Shown here piece after piece: positions 1 through 11,831 of a DNA stretch of 64,000 bases (the first letter of the stretch is position 1; every line of letters begins with the position of its first letter). The DNA lies in contig RCSZ01000019.1 in the NCBI GenBank assembly GCA_014898425.1, forward strand, positions 596,978-660,977. The letters run 5' to 3'. The position numbers and the translations under genes are program-made. The notes under the pieces are model-generated. The model made no database searches and was not told the DNA's origin. It saw nothing but the letters and a program-made list of their open reading frames with translations. Source of the stretch: Botryotinia globosa. Taxonomy: Eukaryota; Ascomycota; Leotiomycetes; Helotiales; Sclerotiniaceae.

Positions 1-3000
1 AAATAAATATTAAATCAAAGAATTTCTCTATTAAGCTACTATCCAAATAACTTTTTCTAGAATCAAAATAATTACTTTGAATAATTTATTAATAATTAAT
101 AATATATAATTAAACAAATCTAATATTAATCTAAATAGAATCAAAATGAAATCAATAGATATTGTATAGAAAATATATAGTGATATTAAAATTGATTATA
201 GTAATTTATAAAATTGATATTTGAAGATTGATAATATTTTGTATCAATAATAATGATAAAGGAAAAATCGAAATTTTTTTGAAATATTAAAAATATAAAA
301 ATTGAAAGAAATCCTTTTATAAATTCAATTATAATTAGAATAATCTAATTGATTATATATATAACTGAAAATCTTTTCTTTTAAAGCTTTAAATACAATT
401 AATCTTTTTTAAAAATATATTGTATTAGTTTTTGTATATAGAATATTTTTTTTTAAATCAAAAGATAATTTTGCAATATTAATTCCTAGTTTTTTGTTTT
501 CTTTGATTTATTTGATTAGTTTAATATATTGTAGATTCAATATATATATTTGCTTGAATTTCTATAGCTAGATCTTTTCAATTTGTAATATTGCTATAGG
601 ATAAATTATAATATCTATTGTTTCAATATTATATATATATTCTATCTAAATTGATTTCTGTTTTTCTATTTTTTTATTAATAATATAAAATTGTGATAAA
701 GTATTTAATATAATATTAAAATATTCAAACTTATATTATACCTCGAAGCGAAATTAAAAAAGATATTTAAAACTTTATAAATAGTAAGGATTTAGTTGAA
801 TTAAAGAAAATATATTCATTGAAATTTGAATTGTAATCTGAATATTTATAGAATAATCTATATATATTATTGTTGGGAATTTCAATAATTCGATTAGATA
901 CTAAATCCTAGAAATTATTCAATATAAATCTACAATTTCTAATTCTATTGATTAATAATTTGATTTGATAGAAATAATTAATTATAATAAAAATATAATT
1001 AGTATAATAAATTTCTGAATGAATAAATTAATTATAAAGTAATAAACTATACTACCTATTCTCTTTTTAAATATATCTACATCAATATATAACCTTTTTT
1101 TAAAATTGAAATAATATAAAATCAAAGATTTTTTAAAAGCAAGTTATAATTTGATAAATGAATTTCTTTTTTTAATTATAATATCCTTGAATTTTAAAGT
1201 TATAGTTAATCTTTTTCTTTTAGTTTTTGTAATAGTATCACCTTTATAATTATATAATAAACAATTTAACTGATATTTTTGTTATTGTAGTATTATTAAT
1301 AATTTTATATAATAAGTTATATATTATTGCAAATAGCTAATAAATCCGAGATAATATTCTAACTGTTTTAAAGATTGAGGAAAAACTAAGAATTGGATAA
1401 TTAAAAGTTTATTATTTGTAAATATAAAACTAAAAATATTAATCTTTTGATTGAATAAAATAATCGAAAAATAAGCTAGATAGTATTTCTTTAAATTCAA
1501 AACAATATTTGTTTTTCTGAATTATAAAAAAACCTATTAAAGATATACTAGATAATCCTCAAATATATAATTAAAGATAACAATATTATTAATATATATT
1601 TATACAAATTCTCTCTCTGATTTCAAAATAATATCAATATATCTTTGAATATAAGCTGAAGAATTTCTGAATCTTATTATTATATAAATAAATATTTCTT
1701 AATTATAATAAAATAATATAATGAGATATTTCTGATATTCTTTTTTGATATATTATTAATAAAAAAAGCTAGTATAATTGATTATAAAAATGAAAGGATA
1801 TCCAACTATCATTATAATAATATCATTTTGTATAAAAATTAGATATATATTAGAAATTACAATATAATTCAATATATGAATATCTATAACCACTTTATTT
1901 TTTTTTAATATAATTCCTTTATTATCAATTACCTTTTTTTAAACACAAAAAACTAAAAAACTAAATAGAATTAGTTTTGTTATTTATTTGAAGCAATCTT
2001 GTTTATAAAGTTTATTATAAATTTCATTTATTAAACTTTAATCTTTTTGATTTATAAAATAAACTTTTGTTTTTTCCAATTTGAATTTTTTTTTTCAATT
2101 TTTATATAAATCTATTTCCATTTCCTTACTTTTTACTATATTTACAAAACCCTTTCAATCCTTTCAAATTATAAAATTCATTTTAATTAATTTCTTTAAT
2201 TACTATTTTTAACCTTTATTTCTATAAATTATAATTCTATTTAACAAAACAAATTCCTATTTAATAATTTCTAAATTATTAATACTTTTTTGCTTTAAAA
2301 TATTATTTGTACTATTAATTGTTTATAAAATAAAAGCTATTATAATTATAAATAATCTTTTTGTTAAAAAACATTTTATAGAAATAAAAGTTATAGTTAA
2401 TATTTGAGTAAGATAATAGATATTGATATTATCGATAGTTATTATCATCTGAATATTAAAATCGATAATATTTCTGAATTTCAAATTTCTATAAATTATT
2501 ATCTTTTTATTTATAGGATTTTCGATTATAATGAAATTGAATATATTAGATATCAAATATATAAAAGATATAAAGTTACTTTGTAATAAAAGCTCATAAA
2601 CTATATCATAAATTAATAGAAACAATTTATTACTTTTACTGCTATTAATAATTACAAACACTTGTAATTAGAATAGAATAATAACTTCATTTTTGATATA
2701 AATTAGGATTTTTCTTTTAGTTTTATTTGATTATATTATAATCTTAATTTGTAACCTTATATATTAAGATAGAATCAAAATTCTATTATTAAAATTAATA
2801 ATCTATCTTTCTAATATATTAATATTATTTCTTATTAGAATTCTTATATCAAGCTGATTTATAATATAAATCTTATAATAGAAATGAATAACAATATTGT
2901 TTAATACTAAAAGATAGAAATTCAAATTTACAAATTGACTTATATTATATTTTTGGAAATTGAGATTGCAAATATTTATAATCTTTTTTATAATATGAAT

Positions 3001-5560
3001 TTTTATAATAAAATATATTTCGAATAAAAAGAAATGATTGATTAGATTTATATTACAATCTATATTAAAATAAATTAAATATACTTTATTTTAAGAATTG
3101 CTCAATGATATTTTGATTTTGATATATTTTCGATTTCTAAAAGTATAATCTAATAAGGATTTACTAATTTCAGTTGTAAAACAAACTATTTGAAGTTTCT
3201 ATTGAATTAATTATAAACCTCTAATATCAACTATTATAATGATTCACTTGAATTGATTAATAAACTATAAAATTTGAGGTATTATATTTATTAATAAATT
3301 ATTAATCTTGGATTGTATAGAATATTTTGTAAATCTATATTTTCTATATTGATCTTTGAAATGGATATATAATTTATTTTCTATTTGAAAAACCTTGTTA
3401 TAATTGTAATATCAATATTTGAATTTATTGATTTTAATAATCTGGAATAGCTTTTGATTATTTGATATATATTTAAAATCAAAATCTAAAAAAATGAACC
3501 TTGATTTCTAATTTCTTTTGTAAAAATATAAATCTTGAATATTTTCCTAATATATATTTTTGGATTTTACATTAATTGATATCTTAATATTCAAAGATTT
3601 GATTAGAATCGAAACAAGGTTTTATATCAAATAAATATATTATATCTCTATCTCTTTGCCATTAATATCAGATTTATTATTTAATTCCTTATAATAACTT
3701 TCCAATCCTTAATAATATACTTAATCATATATATAGTTATTATAATCTTCTACTTTTTTATTTGTTTTAATAGATTCCTTCTTTTTATCTTCCTTTATAT
3801 TGTAAGCTCTTATTCTATTTATTCTATAATCCTATCTAATATTCTACTTTCAATAAGGTTTCCTATCTAATAAAAAAATATTTTACTTAACCTTATTCTT
3901 TGTTTTATCAACATCATACTTTTTATAAAAGTTAAAAAAATCCTTAGGAAATAAAAAAAGATAAATAGATTCACAATCATTTCAATATTGTAGCCTATAA
4001 AAAGAAAAACACTTACTATTATATTAACCAAATAAATAGTTCTCTAGAAAATTAAAATAGTAAATATCAAACTAATTATCCTTTTTGTAACCAATTTGCT
4101 TTATAAAAATCGATAGATTTATTTCTAATATAAGTATAGATATATAAATGCAAAGCTTTATAATTAGATAATAATATATAATAAATATTTGAATATATTT
4201 CAATTCCACAATACCTATATTTCGATTAAATACTATAACATTTTGAACAAATTCCTTGGAATCCTTACATCGATATATATCTTTAATGGTATATTTGAGT
4301 TTTTCTAACTTTTTTAATATTATATTTAATAATATATAAAAATATATTTTAAACTTGATATATCAATTTTCAATACTAACTTTAAATTCTGCTTATATTA
4401 TATTAGATATTTTGTTAATATATTATAATTCAGTTTTTTTATATAGATATTAATCAAATTGAAAAACAATAAGGTAAATAGCAAATAGTTTATTAATAAT
4501 ATCTAACACCTTAGCTTTTATATAAATAATAAAAGAATATATATTATAAAAAATCAAAATATTATTTATTATTTCGATAAATACACTTATTTTATTATCT
4601 AACTCAAAGTAATCTAGATTTTAAGAATGAAAATGTAAGATACCTGTTGATATAAGATTTGATTATATAAAAGCTTATATTATTTACAATAATTATTGGA
4701 ATTGTTTTATTATAAAGATTATAATTAGTAATTCTATTTTATTTATTAATATATTATTATTGATATTATATAAAGATAAGATTTAATTATATATTTATAT
4801 AAACAGTAATATACTAGATATTATAGAAAGCTGATTTTATTTTGCAATCTATAGATTAGGAATGATATTGATAATGCTTTAGACTATTTCAATCATTTGA
4901 TTATAATTATTGAATTAATTGGTAGGTATATTAAATGTTTTAAAAGTATTGATAAATATTATAAAAGTGTTAATTGATAAAGATTCTTGAATAATAAAAG
5001 GAATGATTTGTTTGTTTATACTCAAATTGAGTAGAATCCAAATGATTGCTTTTTGTTGTTGTAATAACAATTTGTTACAAGCTTTTAATTGCTAAATAAA
5101 AAACGAATTGATTAGAACTGTTTTTTTAATAATCTTTTGAATAAATTGATTGGATTACACTTTTGGTTTGATAATTGAGTTGTTAATTATTATTATAAAA
5201 GTATAATTTGGTTACTCCACTTATTATAAAACTGAACCATTCTAATTAAGTACAGCAAATCTGAAGTTATTTACTACTTGAAAAGAATATAAAAAGAATT
5301 TGATTGTAGGAAATATAATATTATAAGAGAAGATCTAGTACTATAGATTGATAATCGACTTTGTCCGTAGAAAAACCACAGACTTATTACTATATATAAA
5401 TAAGATTGAAGTAAAAGAGATAATATTTAGGATTAGAAGCAAGGACTAGGATAATGGTTCTTGCTTACCTAATCTACGCTAAGCTAATTTAGTATATATA
5501 CACGTGATACGTGATCATGTGCTTAAAAGTATAACAATAAAGTTCAATTATTATAGATAT
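1..5560. repeat. AT-rich, mutation-degraded repeat block
   Basis: This block is almost entirely A and T, with very few C or G and no long open frames, in sharp contrast to the gene island that starts near 5600. That is what is left when transposons are hit repeatedly by RIP (C-to-T and G-to-A). I see no intact element boundaries. The last 250 bases (about 5340-5560) regain some GC and could be the end of an LTR, but no matching copy lies in the window. No host gene is visible. Confidence 0.85.
2404..2586 (+). mobile_element. possible reverse-transcriptase relic (Gypsy-like)
   Basis: A 60-codon open frame contains an IDIIDSYYHL stretch followed about 20 residues later by YYLFIYRI. This resembles the conserved reverse-transcriptase segment of Gypsy elements, with D-x-x-x-x-Y-H followed by a Phe/Tyr-rich strand. 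The frame sits in a fully AT-rich block and has no intact flanks, so it would be a fragment of a dead element. The match is by eye only and the surrounding polymerase motifs are not recognisable. Confidence 0.3.
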
Positions 5561-5818
5561 AAAACATGAAATCATTTATTCATTCAGTCTTATCCTTGGT
5601 GAATGTTTGATTGTTTCCTTTCCATACATCTCCTTTTTTCCCCTATGCATAGCCTCCTCTCCATGAATCCTTCCAGCCCATTTGATCATCTCCCATCTCC
5701 CATCTCCCATTTCCCAACATCCGAAACAGTAGCTCGACATCTATGCGCCTCTATTATGCTACTTGATACAACAAAGACCGGGAACGATTATCCAAAAAGG
5801 AAAAAAGAGAAAAAGACT

Positions 5819-7183
5819 CTATTGATGAGGAGCCATTCCGAGGGAGTTGTTTCCTCCGTTGAATGCGACGAATTGAGACTTGAACATAATGTCACCGTAA
5901 ATTTGAAGGTTGGAAGTAGTGGCTTGGAGACCTCCGAAGCAGGCTGTGAGGAATTAATGTTAGCATATTGTCCAAAAGGAAAGAAGAGCAGGTCGTAACT
6001 TACTGGTACCAGTGTTGTCAACAGGAGCATAGTTGATATCAGAACCACGGACAGTAGCCATGTAGGTTCCTCCAACATCGATAGCCAAATCTGGTAGAGT
6101 GGCAGCGCAAGGGAATGTGACACCGCCGACGGTTTGGTTGTTGACAGCACCTTGAACCTTGCTATAGTAACCGTTGACGATGTTGGCAGCAGCTAACATG
6201 AGAGTGGTTCCGGTATCAGCGATAGCTTGTCCGTTTGGTACAGCGGTCGCGGGACCTCCTCCAACGGAAAATTTACCGGAGCTGAATTGCCAGAATCCTT
6301 GAGTGGTGTTAACAGCAGCCCAAGTGAGGGATCCGTTGAATTTGGTAGAATCAATATTTCCGAATTCGTAAGATCCAGCAGCGGCTTTGCGGAGATCGGC
6401 AGTGAAAACTGGTTGAGCGAGACCTTGGGACATGGCGTTATCGAAGAAGGTCTTCTGTTGCGCGGGCTTGACAGTGTTGAGCTTAGAGAATGCGAGACCG
6501 ACGAGTCCGTTAGATTGAGTATCGGAGACAAAGGATGCGGAGACTGCGGTGGCCATCTCGATTGCTTGTCCAGTGACAGTGGCTCCTCCAATGTTGACAG
6601 TGTCTGTACCAACGTTACCAGCAGCTCCGGATCCATCACCGTATGAGATGGACCAAGTAGCACCTTGCATTGCCTTGAAGCTTTTTGATTTAGAGGCATC
6701 ATAGTTTTGGTGACCAGATTGGGAAGCGGTTGCGAGTTGAGTGCTGAAAACCCAGAGATCGGATGATCCACTATCGAAGTCCATGTTCATGACTTGTCCA
6801 CCAATGTTGACTGGCGACAAGTACTCAACATCTCCACTCTCTGGTGTAGCAGTAACGAGACCTGTTCCTGCAGCTGCGCTACCACTACCACTTGCGGCGG
6901 CGGCTACTGCCGTTGTGCTTCCAGTGGCGGCTTTGGAGTTTCCTTCTGGGAAGGCAGGGTTGGCATCTGAGTTCATGGCCGCGACCAATGATGCTGGGAG
7001 AGTCATGGAATGCTTGTTGTATGCTTTGATGAGAGCTCTTGTACCGGCACCGGCTGTTCGACCGACATAATTAGGGTTTGCGACACGCTCGACTTTGAAG
7101 CTTCGCTTTTGTGCTGGGTGTGGAGCGGCGAGGACCAAGTTGATGAGTGCGAGGACATAGAATGCTTGAAGTAATGAAGGCAT
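5819..7183 (-). CDS. secreted aspartic protease (A1, endothiapepsin-like)
   Basis: Two exons, 7183-6004 and 5943-5819, are joined across a 60-nt GTAAGT...CACAG intron and give 434 aa. The enzyme should be an extracellular acid endopeptidase. Residues 1-20 form a signal peptide, a Lys-Arg pair at 27-28 lies at the start of a propeptide, and an Ala/Gly/Ser-rich linker (about 85-108) precedes the mature domain. Catalytic Asp137 is in DSGSSDLW (Ser where DTG is more usual, a common variant), the flap Tyr181 is in ISYGDGS, and Asp323 is in IADTGTT. Cys359 and Cys395 are placed to form the family disulphide. Without the intron the frame runs into a false end that lacks Cys395 and the C-terminal strand, so the second exon is well supported. 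Which paralogue this is in Botrytis/Sclerotinia terms cannot be told here. Confidence 0.95.
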
Positions 7184-8161
7184 CTTGAATGATTGGTAGG
7201 GCCACGCCAGGTGGTTGTATAAAAAAGAAAAGGGTGGTTGGCTTGTGTGAATGAAAGACTAATGCGATTGCTTGAGATAGACCAGACCACAAGAGAAAAG
7301 CAGATTGCTGGAAAATATGAACTGAGAAAGAAAAATGGATGCCGGCCCCAATATTATTATGAAGGAAATGTAAATAGATATATGAACGATGACTGGAAAT
7401 GCAATTATAAAAAAACAAGCCAAGAAACCTGGAGTGTTCCGGGTATGGAGATGGATAGAGATAGAGAGAGTAATGGAAACTAAAACGAAAATACACGGCT
7501 TTTCACGAAGAATAAGTAGAGAAATATGAAGTTTGCGCATGAAGCTTTAAGACTACTTGACATGCAAGTTTGAAGACAAGGTTCAAACGCCAAAGCTGGA
7601 TGCCAGACACAAGCTGCGGCATAATGGTGGAGTATGATACTTTATTCGGGAAAAGTCCCTAACGTCTTGAGTAGCCGGGTATGCATGTTTGATCTTTCTC
7701 CTGGCCTTCATGGCGTTGTCTGTGCTTTGACGAAGGCTCTGGGATTGACATGACTTTCTACTTGACCCTTGTTCTGGATTGTACTACTGTATGGTATGGA
7801 TTTTGATATGAAGAAAGATTTTAAAGGTACGGGGTTGTGGTCGTGGATTGTGAGCACCGAGAAGAGGTTACAGAAATTGTATGACTAGGTATACCTAGAC
7901 AGGAATAGTCACATCCAGTCATGTCTGAATACGCAGAGTTTGGTAGATTTTTGGGGCAATCTGAAATTGGAGACAGTTCATAATTGGATCTTACGAAATA
8001 GAGTTGTACAAAGAGGCAAAATGATGGTGAGATTAGTAATGTTATGGACCCTGTGAGATTCAGGGGAGCCCTATTAGAATATCCTGGAGCTTGGCAATGT
8101 CACCGGCGACGATTTTCTTTGGTTAATGAGGATCTACTTTCAGGAAAGTAGTCTTTGAAAA

Positions 8162-8287
8162 TCATTGAATTAGCCTCTCTGATTCGTACTCAAGTGGCCG
8201 TTGAGTTTCCATAGGGATAAACTTAGCGTTGAGGCTGACGTTTACCTCAACGACACCAAACTTTTTGAGGGCGACGGACTCTTTCAT
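8162..8287 (-). CDS. possible 41-aa small ORF, unrecognised
   Basis: A short ATG-to-TGA frame encodes a hydrophilic peptide beginning MKESVALKKFGVVEV. Its amino-acid mix looks more protein-like than the neighbouring frames, but it has no recognisable domain, signal peptide or linked exon. It could be an isolated small gene, a gene relic, or chance. Confidence 0.2.
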   Translation of the reverse strand: MKESVALKKFGVVEVNVSLNAKFIPMETQRPLEYESERLIQ

Positions 8288-8940
8288 AGTTCAATACTAA
8301 ATAAAGGATATGAATGGAAGTGTTTAGCGATGAATGTCTTAGTACACATTGATTGGTTCCAAACTTAGCACCGTCTACTTCCCCCTGAAAATAGGGCAGT
8401 TAGAGCGGTTTGGTAGATTGAAATTTTTTGAGCCAATGGTATTTGAAGGATTCAATAGAGAGCATCGACTCATATGTTAGGTTCCGTTCGTTTGAGAAAG
8501 CTAGAACTTCGAATACCGGTATATATTCTTCCGAAATCAATACCGATCATTCGGGGATTCTACTCCGTAGAGCACTGAATGTGCCCATACCAAGAGAACA
8601 CCAAGAGAAAAGGCCTCTGTTTAAATCACGATCAACCATTTCCCCATGAATTTGTATGGAGTGAGTTTAATATATCCAAGTCGACTCGGATACGTTTCTT
8701 CATTCTTGGACTATCTGGATGTGATTGTGCAATGTTTCGAAAGTTCAGAATATACGGTAGGAGTTTGATCCGCACGCCACTGCCGTGATCAGATCTAGAA
8801 ACATCATTTGTGTCGATTGGATTGTTCTGGCTACGGAAGGATTTCTGAAGCCATTATATTAGTGTATGTGTATACAAAGCAGAATGTGTCATCCTTCAAG
8901 AACTTAAAGACTTGTGTTCGTGCCATCTCATCATCACCTT

Positions 8941-8982
8941 CGCCTGCCGCCTGCCGCCTACCGCCTACCGCCTACCGCCTAC
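8941..8982. repeat. 7-bp tandem repeat (CGCCTGC/CGCCTAC)x6
   Basis: Two copies of CGCCTGC are followed by four copies of CGCCTAC in tandem, a short minisatellite in the protease upstream region. Confidence 0.9.
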
Positions 8983-10551
8983 CTCCTTCATCACATCTTA
9001 AAATTTTGGCGCTTCGTTAAGTTGATATGATTGTGGCCGCGACATAGCGGCCAGTACTTTTGATATTTATAAAAAGACAAGGATTGTTAGATCTCATCGG
9101 TTGACGAATTAAGTCTACAGGATCATAAGGTAAAAGCATCCCCCCGCCATCCAAGCTTGAAACTAGATGTACTATAATCTGAAACGTCAGCTCTTGGCCA
9201 CCAATGATCAAATCGGAGCGTGTATCTGAAAGGGGTTTGCGAATTCTTGGAAATGTCTCGCGTTAATTGGATAACGGATTTTTCTCTTTCTTTTCCCATA
9301 TTCTTTCTTCATCAACGGAGAAATACACAGTTATTACTAAAAGATATGTAGATCCTTCGATTCAGTTCTTTCTTTCGCTGTACAACACTACATGGAGGAG
9401 TTTCTATGTATATGATTTCATAAGACCTTGTATTGTAGGGACCGGTTCGAACAATGGTATCATGGTACTGCGCTATTTCTTTTCGTGATCTTCGATTGGC
9501 ATTGTTCTTGACTTCTTGCCTGGCTTGCTTATTTGATTTTGAAGTCGTACCAAAACAGCCCCCTCCTCGTTATGTTTTCTATTTTCTATTATTCCTCTTA
9601 ATCCTTCGCTCCAGATTGGTAAAGCTGCCATCATGCCTTTATTATGATATGATCCTTTCTACCTAAAAAGATCTTCCATACAGCACTAGCCACTCATCTC
9701 ACCCAGTCTATTCCGTCTTCGTTGTGCTCTTAGTGTGCATTTGGAAGAGAGATTACGTTATGCGTGCGTGCGCTCGCTTCGGAGGCCCGGACAGGCCACC
9801 ATCTCACCAAATGATTGTCAAACCGTTATCGTCTCTAAATACACCCCATAACTACTCACAGTGACTATCACACAAATGCCACGAAGCATGCGTATCCTTG
9901 ACTGAGTCTAAGATTTGAATTTGAAAAGGCAGATCTATTGAGACGGGATGAGATCAAACGTCGAGGTATATCCTCGTGCATTCACGCGTCAAACATAGCC
10001 TTCTATTGAAACAACAACACAGCTTGAATCCGCAACTGCTATGGCTGTGCAAATTAAGAATGAAGTTGATATGAATCCAAAGCTTGTTTGGAACTTTATT
10101 CGACTACCAGAGAGCAGGGAAATTATGTTACTATCGTTCGACATTGACCAAGAAGTATCGCACGCCTCCTTGGGTGTTTGTGTTGAGTGAGGGTCCGTTT
10201 CGTACTTTTGAGGCTTGAATGTTCTGGTTCGTCCGAGGACAAAGTTATCTTCTCAATCAATGTTTCATTGCTGTTGGCACATCAGCGGCAGAAGTATTCT
10301 GCGTAAGTTGTTTCTGTTTCGAAAGCTGGAAGAGACTTCAAGTTCTGACTTCTCAATCATCGTGGCTTGGATGAATCACAAAACATGACCCTATCGACAC
10401 AAGACCGTTCGATACATGTGCACAAGCCACCTTGTAGAACGTTTGTGATTGCGTAGTCTTGATCCAGCAGGGCCCTCCGAAAGTCTTCTGGTTCCTCAAA
10501 TGCTAATTCATATCAACCAAAATGTAAGCAATTGGTGCTACGCAACTGTCA

Positions 10552-10966
10552 TTACATCGGCGCAGTTTTTATCACGAATCCACCCCCGCAAAGCTTGAAT
10601 GGTATGGCGTAGGCATGTACCACTCGTATCTGGTCTGAGATCTGATTATAGAGGTAATCATCTCTGCTTTGCTGACTAGTGTTGCTTCCCTGAGGACTAT
10701 GAGAGTCGGAAAACATGCTGAGGGGTCTAGTTGTGGGATTCGGAGAGAAATGGTGTGCTCGGATTTTATGAATGACTTCCGCCTCATCAGCAGCTCCTTT
10801 GACCATGAAGATTTCTTTCAAGCTGTAGAGACCTAATAGCTCCGTGGCGGCAATCTCAACGATGAGTCGCAAATTTTCTGAATTTATCTCAACTATTATT
10901 TCACCAATCCAAGATTCGTCTTCTGTTCGCGACAGTGCAATGCTCTCTCTCTACTCTAATGAAGCA
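10552..10966 (-). pseudogene. unrecognised open frame, possible exon or relic
   Basis: Read on the minus strand, about 125 codons are open, running through RTEDESWIGEIIVEINSENL and on to the TAG-free end near 10552. A TAG lies just upstream (about 10957-10959), and the frame can be followed a few more codons beyond it. The composition is protein-like but I recognise no domain. It could be the last exon of a gene whose upstream exons I could not place, or a decayed gene. Confidence 0.3.
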
Positions 10967-11475
10967 TTCATTTTACGTCGAGGTTTGAACGGCTTTATTC
11001 TTGATTAGCTTTGTCTTCACGGACATCGTGGATCTTATTTGTTTCCACACGGTAGAGACATTATAGACCCTACCTCTGTGTTTATTGAATTCTTAAAATT
11101 TGCCTCGATCCTCCAAACTATATCCGTTTCGACTGGTAGCCGTATACTACGCTTTCTTGGCAACGGGAAGACTCTTCGGAGTATCACGGGTATACGAGTC
11201 AATACTTGCCCACCGGAAGACAATGTCGAAGGACCACACTCATCATTGGTTCTTCAGTCATACCTACCAAACTGGAAAGCTTTCGTTTGACGTACCATCT
11301 TTCATTAGGGTAGGAGATCTTCAAGCTGTCGTGGGATAGAAATATGAATTGGACCAATCATATCGCTGTCGCCTCGATATGTAAATATTGTAATATGTAA
11401 CATTGAACTACGGCACAAGTATTCAATTTCTTGATCCGAACTTTGAGCTTCGCCACACACAGAAAAGACTGCTCG
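10967..11475. other. intergenic, no feature seen
   Basis: Normal-GC sequence with only short overlapping frames and no family motif. I see no gene or repeat. Confidence 0.5.
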
Positions 11476-11724
11476 TCAAGGATTAGCTATTGGCAACTGG
11501 AAGGTCAGTTCGTTTTTCATTTGTAACGTAGATGTTTTTGCTCCGTCGTAAACGTATCCGAGATCTTGTAACTTTTCTATTAGTGGTAAAACCATATTTG
11601 TTTCTATACTGTTTTGTTTCGCCAAGTTGTTCTGATGGTTTGATTCAAGACTCTGTCCTGTACTATTAGCCGGGGCATTGTACGAGCGTTGGACGGGGAG
11701 ACGGAGTGTCCTTGATAACTGCAT
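11476..11724 (-). CDS. possible 82-aa protein, unrecognised
   Basis: A single open frame starts with ATG and ends about 100 bases downstream of the DUF4139 gene, on the same strand. The C-terminal half (for example PLIEKLQDLGYVYDG) looks like a small folded domain, but I do not recognise the family. It may be a small independent gene or an exon of a longer one. It could not be joined in frame to the DUF4139 gene, whose own C terminus is already complete. Confidence 0.35.
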   Translation of the reverse strand: MQLSRTLRLPVQRSYNAPANSTGQSLESNHQNNLAKQNSIETNMVLPLIEKLQDLGYVYDGAKTSTLQMKNELTFQLPIANP

Positions 11725-11831
11725 GTCTAGAGAAAATCGTTTGTCAAATTGCTACCAACATAAACTATTGCTATATCCTATCATAACAGGCGTCCCGCCT
11801 TGTCTAACATAACACAACCATGTTCCGGCAC

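Larger units (their letters stand above)
7184..10551. other. intergenic, mostly featureless
   Basis: About 3.4 kb upstream of the protease with normal GC content and no convincing gene. It holds a (CGCCTAC)-type 7-bp tandem repeat near 8941 and one short possible frame at 8162-8287, both listed separately. Other open frames here are short, without family motifs or splice-linked partners. Confidence 0.6.

Noticed and set aside
6227..7070. Plus-strand frames of 109-139 codons opposite the protease
   Set aside because: They are antisense shadows of the aspartic protease coding region, which has signal peptide, both catalytic Asp and a supported intron.
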